Below, in pieces: positions 19,330-23,330 of a DNA stretch of 23,330 bases. The notes under the pieces were generated by a model. It ran no database searches and was not told the origin of the DNA. It saw only the letters and a program-made list of their open reading frames with translations. Position 1 is the first letter of the stretch. Each line of letters begins with the position of its first letter. The translations under genes and the position numbers were made by a program. Source of the stretch: Ophiothrix spiculata (Eukaryota; Echinodermata; Ophiuroidea; Amphilepidida; Ophiotrichidae). The stretch lies in the NCBI GenBank assembly GCA_000969725.1, contig JXSR01S032807.1. One strand, written 5' to 3'.

Positions 19330-20050
19330 TTTCAAATTTCAACAAGAATTGAGCCTTCCTTTCGACATGTTCGCCTAAATGGGTCATGATTGAAATGCAT
19401 AAATTATGTTTAGGCAATTGTTCTGTTTGTCTATAATTGTTTATGTGATTATTTAATGATTAACATTTTCTTTATCTGACACGATCTCATTCCCAATCTG
19501 TCATTCCTATTACACAGACAAGACAGTGACTGATTTTTGACACACTTGGTTATAAACGTCTTGTACAACATGCGTTGTAAAATGTAACTAAATATTTCAG
19601 CAAACATTTTTTATTGCAACTTTACATAGATCAATCATTTCAGTTTTGTGGTGAAATCCAACCCTGCACCAACCATAAATCAGTGTGAATTAATCCTCAG
19701 ATTACCCTCCTTACAAGCTAATTTGTCCAAATTTTGTGCAATCCAAACCTCCCCAAGGATGAAATATCAAAATATCAAACTACCATGAGGAAACATATCG
19801 CAATCATGATAAAGAGATCCGTTATTACCACCGTATATAGTCTCACCAGTATTATCAATTGCCATGTTTATGGTAAAAGCTTATTGATGCCATGTAATAT
19901 TGGTATATCAGCGAGTGATTTAGTGTCATGATGGTGGATCATGTGATGGGGATAATGAGGAAAACAAACGATGCCTGATGGTCTCAACATGTGTGGATGG
20001 CTACGAGGAATGCAACAGATACGTACTTGTTGGGTGTTGTTTACCAATGT
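19330..20050. other. Non-coding stretch, no gene seen
   Basis: AT-rich sequence without recognised features. A 65-codon frame (19734-19931) starts at a non-ATG codon and lacks support. Confidence 0.5.
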
Positions 20051-20172
20051 GAGTTAGCGGGATGGGATCGTGATTGGTATACAAGATTGAGCTGACTGGG
20101 ATGGGATTGTGATTGATACATACAAGATTGTGAGCTGGCTGGGATGGGATGGTGATTGGTATACAAGATTGT
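20051..20172 (+). repeat. Minisatellite, three ~41-bp units
   Basis: Units start at 20051 (GAGTTAGCGGGATGGGAT), 20089 (GAGCTGACTGGGATGGGAT) and 20132 (GAGCTGGCTGGGATGGGAT), and each ends in ATACAAGATT, with lengths of 38, 43 and 41. Unit 3 is as close to unit 1 in its right half as to unit 2. GGGATGGG lies in the centre of each. Likely polymorphic between individuals. Confidence 0.9.
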
Positions 20173-20880
20173 ATAATGTGTCATCTGGGGGCCTTGTGAT
20201 GTTGATTACATAAGCAATGGTTAATCCTGGACTTGTATGTGAGATTTAGGTATAGGCTTACTAGTATTAGTTAGAACATCAGCATCATTACGGTGACATA
20301 TTTGAATGTCGTTTACTTTCATAATTCAGTAAGGCAACATCATATAAAGAAGCTTCATTATGTTTTAGTCCCAAGTTACAGATGAATAAGTTCTTCAAGC
20401 AATGACTTGTTGAATTAAAATCAAAAACCAATTCAATTTACACCATCTTGTCCCAATCCCGTCTAATGTTTCCTTACATTTGGTGGATAAGGAATTGCCA
20501 GCTATCTTTGATTGTTTCGATCAAGGTGTGGGACTTACTTATGGTATCTTTTAATCTAGTTTTAATCTGAAATGGATTAATAAATCAAATTATGAAAATT
20601 ATACAATTAAGGATTGTAATTTGAATAGTTTAAAGAAAAAGTTGGTGCATAGTAGTATTTTGTCACAAATTTTGGTTAAGGATCATCAGTCTTAAATTTG
20701 AATCATTGTTTTAGTGACCTGTGATAGTTCAAGTTCAAGAGAACTGCATTGTTATTTAATGTTATCTATACATGCTTAATAAAATTCCTATTTGTCATGT
20801 CAACATGCTGTTAATATACTGATGTTTCAATTAGGATTCTTAAAAGCATTCATAAATTAAACCATTTTATCAAATTTTGA
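20173..20880. other. Non-coding stretch, no gene seen
   Basis: AT-rich DNA with no exon, RNA gene or repeat that I can support. Confidence 0.55.
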
Positions 20881-20884
20881 TAAT

Positions 20885-21030
20885 TGTCTTCATGCGGACG
20901 GTTTGCCCACGTGTGCAACCCTGAAATGACGTCGTTCATTAAAATGAAAACGAACAATACCAAATTATGTTGTGGCTGTTTTTTACAAGGTCGCCACGTG
21001 TAAATGATTGCCTAGTAATCGTGATACGAT
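20885..21030. promoter_or_regulatory. Motif cluster: two CACGTG E-boxes and a CRE-like site
   Basis: CACGTG occurs at 20908-20913 and 20995-21000, with TGACGTC at 20927-20933 between them and several retained CpGs. Each motif is a known core (bHLH and CREB/ATF families). Their grouping in an AT-rich background suggests a regulatory element, by inference only. Confidence 0.3.
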
Positions 21031-22039
21031 GTGGTGTGTTTGTTCAAATATATTATGATGATGGTGGTACACGTTGGGCAAGGCTAGGATAGATCAAAGT
21101 ATTTGATATAGACTTTGTATATCTTATTTTAAGCAGATAGAGTATGATTATAGGTTCATTTTTCCTTGTCATATTTTGTTTCTTTAAAGCATGAGTTTAG
21201 ATTACTGGGGTAGTAAACATAGCGATGATGAGACAGATATATTTTGCGACAGAACACTTTTCAAGAAACTGGTGAAATAGGCAGCAAAAAATAAAAAAAA
21301 ATAATAAAAATTTCCAGCAGATTTTCTGTTGTAAAATTGTATTGCCTTGATCAATTTCAACAAGCAAGGTGTCATTTTAAACCTTAGAAGATGCTATATC
21401 AGATGAAATGATAAAATCAAAATTTATATCATCTGCACCCCCCCCCCTTTCAGGGTTAGCCATCACATATGTTCAGAGTGGTCTCCATTTTGATTTTGAT
21501 TATTGGCAATGAATTGGATATTGCTAAGTAATTCCTTGGTTGCAAAATGTTGGTGCACTTAATCAACATTTTATTACTCGTAAACTCGATTTGATATGTC
21601 AATAAAATGTATCTAGGTGATATTGGAAACGATATTGATTAATTGAAATATCCCGAATTTGTTACAAGAAGCATGTTAAACCTTTTCCTTTTCACAACTT
21701 CATAAATTATATGAATACTCCAATCAGAATATGAAAGATCAAATTGAAACATTTGATGATATTTGTTGACACCTTTTCCAGTTCACTTTACGGTCATGTG
21801 TTGTGTAAGCTTAACTGGTCGTGGAATTAAGTGAGACTTAATGCAGACGGAGAACAAAATGTAATGTTTTCGTTTTCAACTTGTCTGCCATTTAAGCGAT
21901 CTTTACCTGTTTAACCTGTGTATTGGTTTATTGTGGACCTGTCACGGTTGATGGATTGCATTAAATGACTTAAAATACCTGCAAAAAGTTGACTTTTGTT
22001 GTCTAAAGGTAACTTTGATGTAATTGTTGCTTTTCATAG
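21031..22039. other. Non-coding stretch before the candidate terminal exon
   Basis: Contains an A-rich run (about 21286-21310) and a C10 run (21438-21447, in GCACCCCCCCCCCTTTCAGG). No exon is recognised. If the exon at 22040 is real, this is intron. Confidence 0.45.
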
Positions 22040-22212
22040 GTCCTTCATGGTCAAGGTTGCTATTTAGAACCGATGCCTACTTAGCAAAAAAAGTAAAGAA
22101 AAAGAAGACAGGAGAAAAGGAGACAGGCTTCACTTCTAATGATTATTTGAAATGCATGAAAAGTGAGCCAAGTTCAAGAATAAGTGTGAAAAACAAAACT
22201 GTACTGTCCTAG
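22040..22212 (+). CDS. Candidate 3'-terminal exon, lysine-rich C-terminus, unknown protein
   Basis: A plausible splice acceptor (TTGTTGCTTTTCATAG, AG at 22038-22039) is followed by a frame open for 57 codons to TAG at 22210-22212. The first two bases complete a codon begun in an upstream exon. The translation starts PSWSRLLFRTDAYLAKK, continues with a lysine-rich stretch (VKKKKTGEKETG) and ends in a serine-rich, basic tail. The mixed aromatic/charged start and the basic run look more protein-like than other frames in the window. A candidate polyadenylation signal AATAAA lies at 22564-22569, about 350 bases past the stop. I do not recognise the protein, and no partner exon is visible in the window. 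A chance frame after a chance acceptor is a real alternative. Confidence 0.3.
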
Positions 22213-23189
22213 TTTTATGTCGCTGTAGTTTTACAATTCACAGTGACACATATTTTCTTGGTTTTATTTTGTTGCCAATTCAGAAATTTCACATTTTTAC
22301 ATTTGTTAAATGATTTTTTAGATTTGTCTATATTGAATGTCCTTTAGCTACTCAAAATTAGTAAAATCAAGCTTATGATTTTCCACTTGTAAAGCTTGTA
22401 CATTTAAGCAGTTTAGCAATTATGTCTGAAATCTTTAAAATCCAAAGCATGTAATATTCTAGTTGCAATTATTATATTCAAATGAAGTTTCAATTAGTTC
22501 AGTACCGGTAACTAATTTTCCTAAATTCTGACCTATTCAAATTAGATGAGTATACAAACCAAAAATAAAGATGCACAATTTTGATAATACAAATCTTGTC
22601 TTGGCACAGCTATTAAAGAATTGACATGAATGGTGCCGAATTCAATGAATTATTTATCTGCCGCTCTAAGAATAGATCAAGAAGTTGTTCAATCTCGACT
22701 TGAATGAGGTGTACATGTTCCGAAATCGCAATGCAGGCAATGTTTAGTAATTGATTGCAGTCATTATATTTTGAGGTCACTATGTGTCTAAAGTTAGGAG
22801 ATATAGAAATAAAAGTGTTTTAGATGCTGAATGCATTGGAAATGCTTTAAATCTTCAAAATGAAAAATTTCTTGAGGTGTAATACATCTGTTATATTTGT
22901 AAATTACTAGGCTGGCATGGTTTTGTCAATTTTGATGTCCTGTGATGTGACATTGTCTCACAAGGGAAGTGCATGTCACACTTTACAAGATGAAAGACGG
23001 TAGCAGCTTTTGATTCCATATTCCTGCTGATATAGGTTAATGTTGGTATCAGTTGAATTAATTACTTTAGTGTGAGTGTGATTAAACACATGGTATAAGA
23101 TGTAAAGTTACTTTTGCATAGATGTTGAGTTTCATTGAAGTTTTTTTTTCTCCAGATCCAGGCTAATTATGTATCAATTATATTTTCAG
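22213..23189. other. AT-rich DNA, possible 3' UTR then intron or flank
   Basis: No repeat or exon recognised. A small hairpin TGTGACAT (22946-22953) / ATGTCACA (22973-22980) is present. Two pyrimidine-rich acceptor-like sites end at 23155 (TTTTTTTTTCTCCAG) and 23189 (ATTATATTTTCAG). Confidence 0.4.
22564..22569 (+). terminator. Candidate polyadenylation signal for the 22040 exon
   Basis: AATAAA, with a TTGTCTTGG GU-rich-like stretch about 30 bases downstream (from about 22595). A second AATAAA is at 22808-22813. The hexamer is common in AT-rich DNA, so this matters only if the exon is real. Confidence 0.25.
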
Positions 23190-23256
23190 TGTTATGAGAA
23201 TTGGCATAGAGCCGGCAAAACAAAACACTCATCGCCCACCGTACTTTGTATCATAA
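23190..23256 (+). CDS. Weak candidate terminal exon
   Basis: After the acceptor-like ATTATATTTTCAG (ending 23189), one frame reads VMRIGIEPAKQNTHRPPYFVS then TAA at 23254-23256. Its composition (Arg, Pro, Glu, His) is less AT-driven than the surroundings. A second frame from the same site is also open for 35 codons, which lowers confidence in either. The splice phase differs from the 22040 exon, so the two could not both follow the same upstream exon in these frames. Listed mainly so it can be checked. Confidence 0.15.
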
Positions 23257-23330
23257 ATAATGTTTGTATTCTCAAGATGCTCTACATCATGGAATAGATG
23301 TAGTTATAGAAGGGACTAAAATGGGATCAC

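Noticed and set aside
19138..19417. Two proline-run-containing minus-strand frames
   Set aside because: The proline/lysine run is produced by the T7G13 homopolymer tract.
1..23330. CRISPR array, prophage, integron, operon or other prokaryotic system
   Set aside because: No regularly spaced repeats, no dense coding and no ribosome-binding-site-linked frames; SINE, MITEs and microsatellites point to an animal genome.
1..23330. Retrovirus or LINE reverse transcriptase remnants
   Set aside because: No frame shows reverse transcriptase, integrase, endonuclease or gag-type motifs, and no long terminal repeats were seen.

Overview
The window looks like non-coding DNA from an animal genome. It is AT-rich, has no dense open reading frames on either strand, and carries short tandem repeats, homopolymer runs, a tRNA-derived SINE and several small terminal-inverted-repeat elements. 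The style of these repeats (SINE with a B box and an ATT-rich tail, GTACCGGTAC motifs, 'tattccagaaaggtg' inverted repeats, AGGTCAAAGGTCA-bearing repeats) suggests a marine invertebrate. An echinoderm or hemichordate is my best guess, but that is inference and not proven here. No bacterial, phage, plasmid or CRISPR feature is present, and no complete gene can be called.

Layout. 1-1000: AT-rich DNA with little to say. 1000-2500: a small inverted repeat, a GC-richer patch holding a candidate p53-family response element, and a possible decayed hAT-like element. 2696-2933: a 238-bp foldback element. 2980-6990: mostly unique DNA, including two RFX X-box matches 191 bp apart (4256 and 4447), a stretch that reads like regulatory DNA (about 4840-6300) and a palindromic Sox-type site. 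6990-8343: a dispersed repeat with a C10A10 run, then a nested pair of small DNA transposons (outer TTAA-flanked, inner with TACCCCGTTCAGACA ends). 8344-12000: an imperfect inverted repeat, a 61-bp tandem duplication, a 20-bp-stem hairpin and a 176-bp MITE.

12303-16577: two inverted copies of one dispersed repeat, about 4 kb apart, both carrying a perfect DR1 nuclear-receptor motif. Between them lie a fossil coding fragment on the minus strand (13439-13789), a decayed repeat-containing patch (13986-14660), the SINE (15516-15741), an A24 tract and a C13 tract. 16701-21450: a decayed 108-bp tandem duplication, a T7G13 run, a three-copy minisatellite, patches of possible regulatory DNA and another C10 run.

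22040-23256: two candidate 3'-terminal exons on the plus strand, each with a splice acceptor and an open frame to a stop. They are the only hints of a host gene, and both are tentative. If real, much of the window would be the last intron or introns, or the downstream flank, of a plus-strand gene starting outside it. I found no convincing new biological system; the most useful leads are regulatory motifs and young-looking non-autonomous transposons.
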